Shown here piece after piece: positions 1-5,188 of a stretch of DNA of 5,188 bases. The stretch is taken from NCBI GenBank assembly GCA_029779995.1, contig JAKOZM010000465.1:1-5188 (forward strand), written 5' to 3'. Both the position numbers and the translations under genes were made by a program. A model generated the notes under the pieces. That model had not been told where the DNA came from, made no database searches, and saw only the letters and a list, made by a program, of their open reading frames with translations. The first letter of the stretch is position 1. Each line of letters opens with the position of its first letter. The stretch is from Actinomycetes bacterium (lineage in GTDB: Bacteria > Actinomycetota > Actinomycetes > S36-B12 > UBA10799).

Positions 1-1
1 C

Positions 2-142
2 AACGGGAAACCCGTCAAAGCCCTCATCCACGGCCTCAACATCACCATCAGCGACGCCACCACCGGCGAAATCCTGCGCCACCTCACCCTCGACACCACC
101 CACCGCTACCAACCCCAGACAACGAGACAGGGCGAACCCTGA
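2..142 (+). CDS. Transposase, C-terminal fragment (IS481-like integrase-core type)
   Basis: Only the last 46 codons are visible; the gene is cut by the window edge, not by a mutation I can see. The tail reads NGKPVKALIHGLNITI, then SDATTGEILRHLTLDT and HRYQP before a TGA stop at 140-142. This pattern (a short strand, a 'D..TGE.LR.LTLD' segment, then a Y-Q-P ending) is typical of the extreme C-terminus of IS481-family DDE transposases in actinobacteria, which cut and join the ends of their own element. The catalytic DDE residues lie upstream, outside the window. It converges on the - strand gene at 313-801. An IS3-type transposase is the main alternative. Confidence 0.7.
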   Translation, partial: NGKPVKALIHGLNITISDATTGEILRHLTLDTTHRYQPQTTRQGEP

Positions 143-155
143 GGGTTCGCCCTGT
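127..155. terminator. Perfect palindrome spanning the transposase stop codon
   Basis: Two 14-nt arms, ACAGGGCGAACCCT (127-140) and AGGGTTCGCCCTGT (142-155), are exact inverted copies separated by one base. As RNA this would be a GC-rich hairpin with a short loop, and the TGA stop codon (140-142) sits in the loop. No U-tract follows, so if it terminates transcription it is of the tract-less kind often proposed for high-GC bacteria. It would be symmetric and could act on both converging transcripts. A role in transposition rather than termination is also possible. Confidence 0.65.
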
Positions 156-159
156 CCGG

Positions 160-178
160 GATGTCTTGAGACATCACA
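160..178. repeat. Probable terminal inverted repeat of the IS (right end)
   Basis: GATGTCT (160-166) and AGACATC (169-175) form a dyad around TG, and ACA follows at 176-178. Read from the outside inward the end is TGTGATGTCTCAAGACATC. Its position 18-36 nt after the transposase stop and its TGT start fit the outer end of an IS. The partner repeat is not in the window, so this is inferred. Confidence 0.45.
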
Positions 179-312
179 TACGTGGCTGGTCAACGAAAGT
201 CGCTGACCAGCGCAATCGCGGATGCCACGGGAGGGTTGGCACGTCAGCTTCGGTGCGGTTGGCACAGGTGGGTGGACGGCTGACGGGTGGCGTGCCGAGA
301 CGCGCCGTTCAA
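179..312. other. Non-coding stretch between IS end and the 162-aa gene, with small inverted repeats
   Basis: I see no credible gene here. It holds a perfect 8-bp inverted repeat, GCTGGTCA (185-192) and TGACCAGC (204-211), with an 11-nt loop. There is also a 7-bp pair, CGTCAGC (242-248) and GCTGACG (278-284), and a direct repeat GGTTGGCAC at 234-242 and 257-265. It is the 3' flank of the - strand gene ending at 313, so these could be weak transcript-end structures. None has a U-tract. Confidence 0.35.
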
Positions 313-801
313 TCAGTCCGCAGACCAGGTTTCGTCGAACCAGTCGAGGAAGGCGGCGACGGATCCCACCTGGGCGATACGCGAATGGATTGCCCGCTGG
401 TCGTGCCCCGGCAGGAACAGCGACTTCGTCTCAGCCCCGCAGCCACACCGGCAAGCGCCCATGTCGAAGGTGGAGTCCTCATACCGAATCGGATTCCGAG
501 TGCCTTCGGCGTGCTTCCCAACGTAGGCATCGTAGACGGGGTGGCCGATCTTCAGCGGCTTACCCACGAGGCGGTAGCGGTCGTCCGTGCTCGGGCTCGC
601 GGACTGCCCGGCGATTGCAACGCCGAGGACTTCGATGGCCATGACCACCTTCCCGTCGTGGACGGCATAGGCAAACCGCTCGCGTTTCGCCCGCTCCGGG
701 CTGAGGACCCAGTCGCCAGCCATACGGTCAAAGAGGGCCCTTTGGCCCAGGGACGCCACGGGCTTGTCGCCGTCGCGGTCAGTGAGGGTGATCTTCAGCA
801 T
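313..801 (-). CDS. Hypothetical protein: likely PUA-like N-terminal part plus Cys-rich CxCGCG/PGHDQR C-terminal part
   Basis: This is a 162-residue soluble protein without signal peptide or membrane segment. Residues ~29-107 contain GDWVLSPERA, HDGKVVMAIEVLGV, RYRLVGKPL, YVGK and GTRNPIRY. This order resembles small PUA-like domains seen in actinobacterial hypothetical and restriction-associated proteins; the fold is my inference. Residues 117-139 read CRCGCG, then F-L-PGHDQRAIH, a compact Cys-rich motif (C117, C119, C121, possibly H133) that could bind zinc, followed by a short helical end (AAFLDWFDETW). The ATG at 801 is chosen because GGAGAGG lies just upstream; the ATG at 819 has no such site and lies inside a putative operator. 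The gene is separated from its upstream neighbour by 214 nt with two operator-like dyads, so it is probably regulated on its own. Function is unknown; nucleic-acid binding is plausible. Confidence 0.75.
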   Translation of the reverse strand: MLKITLTDRDGDKPVASLGQRALFDRMAGDWVLSPERAKRERFAYAVHDGKVVMAIEVLGVAIAGQSASPSTDDRYRLVGKPLKIGHPVYDAYVGKHAEGTRNPIRYEDSTFDMGACRCGCGAETKSLFLPGHDQRAIHSRIAQVGSVAAFLDWFDETWSAD

Positions 802-804
802 TGA

Positions 805-811
805 CCTCTCC
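805..811 (-). promoter_or_regulatory. Ribosome binding site deciding the start at 801
   Basis: On the - strand GGAGAGG is followed by TCA and ATG, so the core GGAG is 6 nt from the ATG at 801. The in-frame ATG at 819 lies upstream of this site and has no comparable sequence ahead of it. This favours the shorter, 162-residue product. Confidence 0.7.
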
Positions 812-814
812 GTA

Positions 815-835
815 TACATTTGGTAACCGGGAGTA
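815..835. promoter_or_regulatory. Operator-like dyad O1 (weaker copy)
   Basis: A 21-bp site centred on A825: left half TACATTTGGT, right half ACCGGGAGTA. Six of ten base pairs are symmetric: the outer TAC/GTA and the inner GGT/ACC. The right half matches the stronger site at 867-887 in nine of ten positions. It overlaps the alternative ATG at 819 and lies 4 nt upstream of the ribosome binding site, so a bound protein would block transcription into the 162-aa gene. Confidence 0.55.
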
Positions 836-881
836 TGAAGTATTGCATGTAGAGACCTATACTTGCTACTCCCGGTGACCA
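821..881. repeat. 25-nt imperfect inverted repeat joining the two operator-like dyads
   Basis: Arm 821-845 and arm 857-881 are inverted copies with 21 of 25 positions matching and an 11-nt spacer (846-856). The conserved blocks are GGTnACCGGGAGTA and AAGTAT. It can be read as two related protein-binding sites in opposite orientation, or as a long RNA hairpin in the 5' leader of the 162-aa gene. I favour binding sites because one arm belongs to a separate, almost symmetric 21-bp dyad. Confidence 0.6.
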
Positions 882-887
882 GGAGTA
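867..887. promoter_or_regulatory. Operator-like dyad O2 (near-perfect)
   Basis: A 21-bp site centred on G877: left half TACTCCCGGT, right half ACCAGGAGTA. Nine of ten base pairs are symmetric. Its centre is 52 bp from that of O1, about five turns of B-DNA, so two dimers would sit on the same face. Between the sites, on the - strand, TATAGG (861-856) is a possible -10 element, but no good -35 is visible. No regulator gene is next to it in the window, and I cannot assign the protein family. Confidence 0.6.
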
Positions 888-1015
888 AATCAGTCGCTCA
901 ATCAGGCCCCGCCCGTCTTGAACGTCTGGCAACGCCCCCACGGGAGCCGCACCGGTCAGGGCTCGACGACGCCCCACTCATCCACAGACGTGCTCGTCGG
1001 TGATGCCGCCGGCGC

Positions 1016-2218
1016 CTACTTCTCCCGGCTCTTGGAGGCAGCTACGGCCATGACACCGATGCCGATGGCGGCAGTGCCGGCCATCGATGCCTTCTGTCCT
1101 ACCTCGATGCCTGCGGTCTTGAGCTGCTCCCGATCCCTCAATGCCTCGGTCCAGGCCTTGAGTAGAACTTCTTCCCGGTCGAGGGTGACTCCCAGCGGCG
1201 CGTGGAAGTCAGCGATCGTTTCCGCCGTTCGATTGAGCGAGCCGACGATGGAGCGGGCCGATCGGGCGTGCAGGAGGACATTTGCCGCGGCGACCTCCCC
1301 CGCCGCGTCGAGGCGCCCCATGATCCGACTGGTTCGCTCGAGTACGTCGTCGCGGCGCTGCTGCCGGGCTGCCTCGACACCTTGACGGTGTCCCGCGAGC
1401 GTCTTCGGAGCCGTCGCGTGGACATGGTCCAACTCGACGACGCGGAACTCGTCCTGCAACTCGAAGCACCGGGCAAGGATCGACAGCTGTAGACCGATGT
1501 CACCCTCGATCTCTCGTGCCACCTTCTTGAGCTCACCGGTCTTGGTCTTGCCCTCCACCTTGTCCGCCAGCGCTCCGAGCGCTCGGAGGGTGTATCGCTG
1601 CACCTCGTGAATGGCACTCGACTCGCCTTGCACCTTGTCCCATAAGGTCTCCGGATCCCCGCCATGCGCTCGTATCGTCATGGCCTCCTTGATCGCTTCA
1701 GCCGCCGCGTCCAACTTGGCAAGCACTTCGTCGCGCTGGGCCCGGCGCAGGTCGTCGAGCTTCTCGCCCATCCGCACGAGCAGCGCCTTGAGCTCCTGAG
1801 CCTCAGCCTGCTGGGCAAACTGGCTCATCACTCCACCGAGTCCGGCCAGAACCGCGGGGTTGGTCAGCAGTGCAGCGGCGCCGTCCTCCACCTGAAGCCA
1901 CGAGCTGACGTCTCCCGGCTTGCCGAGCATGGCGTAGCTGATGCCGTCCTTCTTCGTCGGCATGAGGCCACCTGCATCCTTGAGCTTCTGCGCGGACTCC
2001 GGCGTCAGCTTCAGATAGCGAGTCGAGTGCTCGGCCACTTGCCCAGCGCTGATTGCAAGGTCGCCCGCGGTGCGCAGCCACGTGGACAGACTGCCGGGGG
2101 GGTACTCAAGCGCCGCGCCGAGCCAGTCGTGCTCTGCCAGGAACCGCTCGACCGCCGCGGCCTCTCCGGCAATGACCACGCCCTCGCCGTCACTGATCAA
2201 CTCGATCTCGTCGCCCAT
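1016..2218 (-). CDS. Conserved actinobacterial hypothetical protein, helical, with hydrophobic C-terminal tail
   Basis: This 400-residue protein resembles, from memory, an uncharacterised actinobacterial family whose members begin with an 'ELISDGDG..V.GEP..VERFL' segment; here residues 5-28 read DEIELI, SDGEGVVIAGE and AVERFLAEH. Next come LKLTPESAQKLK (~69-80), a conserved-looking LLTNPAVLAGLGGVM stretch (~117-131), and long charged helices rich in Ala, Glu, Lys and Arg (~132-310, e.g. KLDDLRRAQRDEVLAKLDAA) that probably form coiled coils or a helical bundle. FELQDEFRVVELD (~252-264) lies within the helical part. The end, ~379-395, is a run of Ala, Gly, Ile, Met and Val followed by KSREK, which could insert in or associate with a membrane. 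There is no signal peptide or catalytic motif. The ATG at 2218 is preferred over the GTG at 2224 because GAGGGG lies 5 nt before it. It follows the kinase gene on the same strand after 198 nt, so it may be a kinase partner or substrate; that is inference. Confidence 0.8.
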   Translation of the reverse strand: MGDEIELISDGEGVVIAGEAAAVERFLAEHDWLGAALEYPPGSLSTWLRTAGDLAISAGQVAEHSTRYLKLTPESAQKLKDAGGLMPTKKDGISYAMLGKPGDVSSWLQVEDGAAALLTNPAVLAGLGGVMSQFAQQAEAQELKALLVRMGEKLDDLRRAQRDEVLAKLDAAAEAIKEAMTIRAHGGDPETLWDKVQGESSAIHEVQRYTLRALGALADKVEGKTKTGELKKVAREIEGDIGLQLSILARCFELQDEFRVVELDHVHATAPKTLAGHRQGVEAARQQRRDDVLERTSRIMGRLDAAGEVAAANVLLHARSARSIVGSLNRTAETIADFHAPLGVTLDREEVLLKAWTEALRDREQLKTAGIEVGQKASMAGTAAIGIGVMAVAASKSREK

Positions 2219-2223
2219 TCGCA

Positions 2224-2229
2224 CCCCTC
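2224..2229 (-). promoter_or_regulatory. Ribosome binding site deciding the start at 2218
   Basis: GAGGGG on the - strand lies 5 nt before the ATG at 2218. The in-frame GTG two codons earlier (2224) overlaps this sequence and could not use it, so the ATG is the better start. Confidence 0.6.
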
Positions 2230-2258
2230 AACGTCTCTCGGTCCACACCGTAGTCGGC

Positions 2259-2297
2259 CGGGTGAGCTACACCGGCCTCGGACGGCGGACTCACCCG
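2259..2297. repeat. Short inverted repeat in the kinase/400-aa gene gap
   Basis: CGGGTGAG (2259-2266) and CTCACCCG (2290-2297) are exact inverted copies separated by 23 nt. The pair lies in the 198-nt gap upstream of the 400-aa gene, so it could be a regulatory dyad or a structure in its leader. An 8-bp pair in GC-rich DNA can arise by chance. I see no gene and no clear promoter in the rest of the gap. Confidence 0.25.
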
Positions 2298-2416
2298 ACG
2301 CGCCGGGATGATGCGAGCCGGCGCCTTGGGCTCCCGATGGAGAACGAGCCCGAGCTTCCGTCCAGCCGTGAGGTGCCCGCGCCGACGTAGCGAAGGTGTG
2401 AGTCAAGTCCCGGCTG

Positions 2417-3211
2417 CTACAGGAGTCTGACGAGTTCAGCCGCGCTCTGGGGGCGCTGAGACTTCACCGAGATCGCCGCCTTGATCGCGTCACGCAGCGG
2501 ACCCTTGGTCGTGAACCGGTTCACGGCGACCTTGCCCATCGTGTTGTCCTGCAGTTCTCCGGATGCAAGGGTGGCCATGAGAAGCCCGACCTGAAACACG
2601 TCATCCGCAGGCCGCCAGAAGGCCTGGAGATCGTTGGGGGCGAAGGCCCAGTTTGCTACGTCGGCGCGAACGCCCGAACGGATCAGCCCAGTCTTCGCGA
2701 TGCCGAAGTCGCCCAACTTGAGAGCCTTTCGGTTTCCGACGAACACGTTCATGGGGGTGATGTCTCGGTGGCTCACACCCCTCTCATGTAACAGATCGAG
2801 GGTCCTCAGCAGCACCTTGGTCTTCCTGAGGACTTGCTCCTCGCCCCATGGCTCAGCGCCGAGCCCGAAGTGGTCGGCGACGCTGCCGCCGGGGATGTAC
2901 TCCATGACGATCGCGAAACCTAGACGCTGCCCACCGCGCACGGGAATGAAGGTTGGGAAGGCGTCGAGCTGTCGAACTACGCTGGTGGAGCCCTTCAGAA
3001 GTCCGGCGTAGAAGGCCTCGCCATGCCAGACATCTGCATCTAGGCCCACCTTCACGCAGAAGGGGACGCCGTCGTGAAGGGGACGGCCGTCGGCCGGCGA
3101 TGCGGCGAAAATCGTGCCGAATCCTCCCTGTCCGATTGTCGCTTCGAGTCTGTAGTTGTCGCCGGTGGTCATGTTGGTGAGCACGGTGCCGACTGGAATA
3201 GCCAAGGCCAT
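2417..3211 (-). CDS. Ser/Thr protein kinase, soluble, kinase domain only
   Basis: A 264-residue Hanks-type (eukaryotic-like) kinase that would transfer phosphate from ATP to Ser/Thr of target proteins in the cytoplasm. Visible motifs in order: glycine loop GQGGFG (27-32), ATP-binding Lys in FCVKV (K54), candidate helix-C Glu (E65), hinge MEYIPGGS (103-110), catalytic loop HRDITPMNV (D150, N155), metal-binding LGDFG (D168), the F-helix Asp in DDVFQVG (D204), and a C-terminal Arg (R253). All core catalytic residues are present. Oddities: Thr replaces the Lys usual in HRDLKP, and the APE motif reads APN (191-193) with an atypical activation segment. There is no transmembrane helix, PASTA or other sensor domain, unlike PknB-type kinases. 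The ATG at 3211 is chosen because GGAGGG lies 7 nt upstream; the open frame extends to an ATG at 3316. The targets are unknown; the downstream 400-aa protein is the obvious candidate. Confidence 0.9.
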   Translation of the reverse strand: MALAIPVGTVLTNMTTGDNYRLEATIGQGGFGTIFAASPADGRPLHDGVPFCVKVGLDADVWHGEAFYAGLLKGSTSVVRQLDAFPTFIPVRGGQRLGFAIVMEYIPGGSVADHFGLGAEPWGEEQVLRKTKVLLRTLDLLHERGVSHRDITPMNVFVGNRKALKLGDFGIAKTGLIRSGVRADVANWAFAPNDLQAFWRPADDVFQVGLLMATLASGELQDNTMGKVAVNRFTTKGPLRDAIKAAISVKSQRPQSAAELVRLL

Positions 3212-3218
3212 GATCATT

Positions 3219-3224
3219 CCCTCC
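3219..3224 (-). promoter_or_regulatory. Ribosome binding site deciding the kinase start at 3211
   Basis: GGAGGG on the - strand lies 7 nt before the ATG at 3211. It is only 1 nt before the ATG at 3217, which is too close. The upstream ATG at 3316 has at best an AGG three bases ahead. The start at 3211 leaves ~26 residues before the glycine loop, normal for a kinase domain. Confidence 0.7.
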
Positions 3225-3381
3225 GTAGTAGTCCCGATGCGTGAAGCATGCTGCCCGCAATGCTGCCGATCTCCGATGACTCGAGCTATGACGTCACGAC
3301 GGCCCTTCAAGGCCATGGACCTGTCGGACTGGACAGCAAGCCCGGCGGATCCGTGGCGCTTTCCCGTCCCTCCTGTCGGCG

Positions 3382-3387
3382 ATCATA
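3382..3387 (-). promoter_or_regulatory. Possible -10 element for the kinase gene
   Basis: TATGAT on the - strand matches the -10 consensus in five of six positions and lies in the only AT-richer patch of the gap (around 3381-3413). Eighteen bases upstream is TTCTTA, a weak match to -35. If used, transcription would start near 3375, giving a leader of about 160 nt before the kinase ATG. The 3212-3438 gap otherwise holds an 8-bp direct repeat, CCTGTCGG (3320-3327 and 3372-3379), and no gene or obvious hsdR terminator. Confidence 0.3.
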
Positions 3388-3438
3388 AGAGGGGTTAGAT
3401 TTCGTTAAGAACCAGACACTCTGTGCGGGATGCCACCG

Positions 3439-5188
3439 TCACGCGACCGTCTGGGTAACGACGGCGCGGGCGCGGACCTGGTCGAGGACGACCACCAGCC
3501 GATCCACATCGCTGTCGTTGAAGAGGAAGTCCGGTCCCGTCGGGGAATGGTCGGTGAAGGGCGGTTCGTAGAGGCGCTTGGCCTCCAGCACCCCGTTGGC
3601 CGTCAGGTGCTCGACGATCAGCTGGATGAACCGGATCTCCGCGACGCTGAACCGTGAGTCGGTGAGGAACTCGGAGAAGGCATCGGTCGCTGCTTCACGA
3701 TCCAGGCCGACGAGCGAGCGGATGAAGACGCCGAGCCCTTGGGACTCCTCGCGCGCTCGGCTGATGTCCTCGGCTCCGCCGGCGCCGGACGCAACAAGCA
3801 TCTCTTCCAAGGCGGACAGATCGGTGTCGGTCATCTGCTTGTTCCGACGCAGTTTCTGCAAGGCGACGTGGTCCTCGTGGTCCTTCAGGTAGGCACGCGC
3901 CTTGGCCTTGAACCGTTCCCAGTTGGTGCCGACGGCAACTCCGGGCAGGGTGACGATCGACCCGTCGCCGATCTCATCCTCGAAGTTGGTGTAGACGATC
4001 GGGCGCTTGGTCTTCTCGAGGAACCTGACCAGGCCACGAATCCGTCGGCGCGCTAACTCGAGCATCGGCAGGGTGACGTCCACCCACCACTCATCCTCGG
4101 AGACCTCCGCCAGCAGCGCTTGCTGTTCGGCGATGGCAGGGATGGCGCTTTGGTTGAGCAGTGATGACGTGATCTGTTGGACCTGCTGGCGCAGGCGATC
4201 CGCGGTCAACTCATCGCCGTCGAGCTTGGCGAGCTGGATTTTGAGGATCACCAGGTCGAACCGCTTGGCGTCCTCGTCGTCGTCCCGTACGGCAGACGGG
4301 AGACCAGCCAGGTGAGTGGCGATGTCGCCGGCCGCCTGCGCCGATAGAGACGTCCATGGCTCCCACTCCGCGTACCTCTGGACCCATTCCCGCTCGGGAC
4401 GCACCACGAAGTTGTCGAGGTTCATACCGACAACGACCTTGTGCAACTGCTTGGCCGTGTCATCACGCAGCGCTCCGACCTCGTCGGCGAGGTCAGCGTG
4501 ATCGAGTGCCGCTACGAGTCCTAGGCGCGCCTCGAAGAGTCGCTGCCCGAGCGACTTCTGCACCGACCCCTCGGACCCGGCACCGGGCTGGTTGAAGTAC
4601 TCGAGGTTCATGCAGAAGTCGAAGACGTAGAAATTGGCCTTGTGGTCACCGGGCCCGTAGAGGTCCTCGCAGAGCCGGGTGCCACGGCCGATCATCTGCC
4701 AGAACTTCGACACCGACCGCACGAGCTTGAAGAAGACGAGGTTGACGACCTCGGGCACGTCGATGCCGGTGTCGAGCATGTCGACGCTAATCGCGATGTG
4801 CGGCGCCTTCTCCTTCACGGAGAAGTCGTCGATGAGGCTCTGGGCGTACTCGGTCTTGTACGTCACGACCCGCGCGAAGTGACCCGCATACTCGGGGTAT
4901 GCCGCGTCGAAGCGTTCGCGGATGAACTCGGCGTGGGCGTTGTTCTTCGCGAAGATGATCGTCTTGCCCAGTCGGTCACCGCCGGCAACCTTGTGCCCGT
5001 ACTCCATGAGGTGCTTGAGCGCCTTGTCGACCGTGTCGGCGTTGAAGAGCCACTTGTTCAGCTCTTCGGGGTTGACATCGGTCGGGACCTGATCGTCCTC
5101 GCCCCAGTCGAGGGAATCCCACTCGTCCTTCTCGGCCTCGGAGAGCTGGTCGTAGTGGATCCCAGCCCGCATGAACTTCAACGGCACC
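3439..5188 (-). CDS. hsdR: Type I restriction endonuclease subunit R (HsdR), C-terminal part, 5' end outside the window
   Basis: About 582 residues are present, ending at a TGA (3441-3439); the frame runs open past the right edge, so the N-terminal nuclease domain and helicase motifs I-III are missing from view. HsdR is the motor and nuclease subunit of type I restriction complexes (with HsdM and HsdS); it translocates DNA using ATP and cuts unmodified DNA. Visible: FMRAGIHYDQLSEAEKDEWD (5-24), resembling the inter-motif region of EcoKI/EcoEI-type subunits; motif IV-like KTIIFAKNNAHAEFI (75-89); motif V SVDMLDTGIDVPEVVNLVF (134-152); and motif VI FWQMIGRGTRL (162-172). The remainder, to ~575, matches the order of an EcoEI-type C-terminal domain that binds the methylase core (RRRIRGLVRFL, FSVAEIRFIQLIVEHL, PTGPDFLF). 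No frameshift or stop interrupts it. hsdM and hsdS would be expected further right. A stand-alone SF2 helicase is less likely. Confidence 0.9.
   Translation of the reverse strand, partial: VPLKFMRAGIHYDQLSEAEKDEWDSLDWGEDDQVPTDVNPEELNKWLFNADTVDKALKHLMEYGHKVAGGDRLGKTIIFAKNNAHAEFIRERFDAAYPEYAGHFARVVTYKTEYAQSLIDDFSVKEKAPHIAISVDMLDTGIDVPEVVNLVFFKLVRSVSKFWQMIGRGTRLCEDLYGPGDHKANFYVFDFCMNLEYFNQPGAGSEGSVQKSLGQRLFEARLGLVAALDHADLADEVGALRDDTAKQLHKVVVGMNLDNFVVRPEREWVQRYAEWEPWTSLSAQAAGDIATHLAGLPSAVRDDDEDAKRFDLVILKIQLAKLDGDELTADRLRQQVQQITSSLLNQSAIPAIAEQQALLAEVSEDEWWVDVTLPMLELARRRIRGLVRFLEKTKRPIVYTNFEDEIGDGSIVTLPGVAVGTNWERFKAKARAYLKDHEDHVALQKLRRNKQMTDTDLSALEEMLVASGAGGAEDISRAREESQGLGVFIRSLVGLDREAATDAFSEFLTDSRFSVAEIRFIQLIVEHLTANGVLEAKRLYEPPFTDHSPTGPDFLFNDSDVDRLVVVLDQVRARAVVTQTVA

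Larger units (their letters stand above)
1..178 (+). mobile_element. 3' end of an insertion sequence (probably IS481 family)
   Basis: The left edge of the window lies inside an insertion sequence; only its last ~180 bases are present. The support is the tail of a transposase reading rightwards, a strong palindrome at its stop codon, and just beyond it a dyad (160-175) followed by ACA at 176-178. Read inward from 178 the end begins TGTGATGTCTCAAGACATC. A 5'-TGT terminus is usual for IS481 and IS3-type elements. The family call rests on the protein tail. The exact boundary at 178 is inferred, because the other end and any target duplication are outside the window. Confidence 0.6.

Noticed and set aside
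166..804. Long + strand open frame opposite the 162-aa gene
   Set aside because: It is antisense to a gene with clear motifs and a good ribosome binding site; open antisense frames are common in GC-rich DNA.
821..881. Reading the 25-nt inverted repeat as a miniature transposable element
   Set aside because: Spacer is only 11 nt, there is no flanking target duplication, and one arm is part of an independent symmetric dyad; operator sites explain it better.
795..977. 60-codon - strand open frame across the operator region
   Set aside because: It overlaps the start of the 162-aa gene and both dyads, has no convincing ribosome binding site, and its product has no recognisable pattern.
888..1015. 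Terminator for the 400-aa gene
   Set aside because: I looked downstream of the stop at 1016 for a stable hairpin and found only weak GC-rich complementarity, none worth calling.
1664..2311. 215-codon + strand open frame opposite the 400-aa gene
   Set aside because: Arg/His/Leu-rich composition typical of an antisense shadow; the - strand frame matches a protein family pattern and is nearly twice as long.
2197..2406. Small - strand open frame in the gap between kinase and 400-aa gene
   Set aside because: It overlaps the start of the 400-aa gene and has low-complexity Arg/Ser/Gly/Ala composition and no ribosome binding site that I can see.
1..5188. CRISPR array, tRNA or rRNA
   Set aside because: No regularly spaced direct repeats and no tRNA- or rRNA-like conserved stretches are visible on either strand.

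Overview
The window is GC-rich with GC-biased third codon positions. Its gene families (an IS481-type transposase tail and a conserved hypothetical protein of an actinobacterial type) suggest a high-GC Gram-positive bacterium (Actinomycetota). The genus cannot be fixed from the sequence. The region looks like accessory DNA: a restriction-modification gene, a Ser/Thr kinase, two genes of unknown role and the end of an insertion sequence.

Layout from left to right. Positions 1-178 hold the 3' end of an insertion sequence, with the last ~46 codons of its transposase on the + strand, a perfect palindrome over the stop codon, and a probable terminal repeat. Positions 179-312 have no gene but several small inverted repeats. 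All remaining genes are on the - strand. In transcription order (right to left) they are: the C-terminal two thirds or so of a type I restriction endonuclease subunit HsdR (5188 to 3439, open at the window edge); a soluble, kinase-domain-only Ser/Thr protein kinase (3211 to 2417); a 400-residue helical protein with a hydrophobic C-terminal tail (2218 to 1016); and a 162-residue protein with a likely PUA-like N-terminal part and a Cys-rich CxCGCG...PGHDQR C-terminal part (801 to 313). Gaps between them are about 200 nt, so these genes are not tightly coupled and each may have its own promoter. For three of them a good Shine-Dalgarno sequence points to a start downstream of the longest open frame.

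The most striking non-coding signal is just upstream of the 162-residue gene: two related 21-bp dyad sites whose centres are 52 bp apart (five helical turns), forming a 25-nt imperfect inverted repeat. This looks like a double operator for a dimeric repressor that is not encoded in the window. My inference is that the kinase and the 400-residue protein may form a phosphorylation-dependent stress or anti-phage module beside the type I R-M system. Nothing in the sequence proves this; it rests on gene order and domain content.
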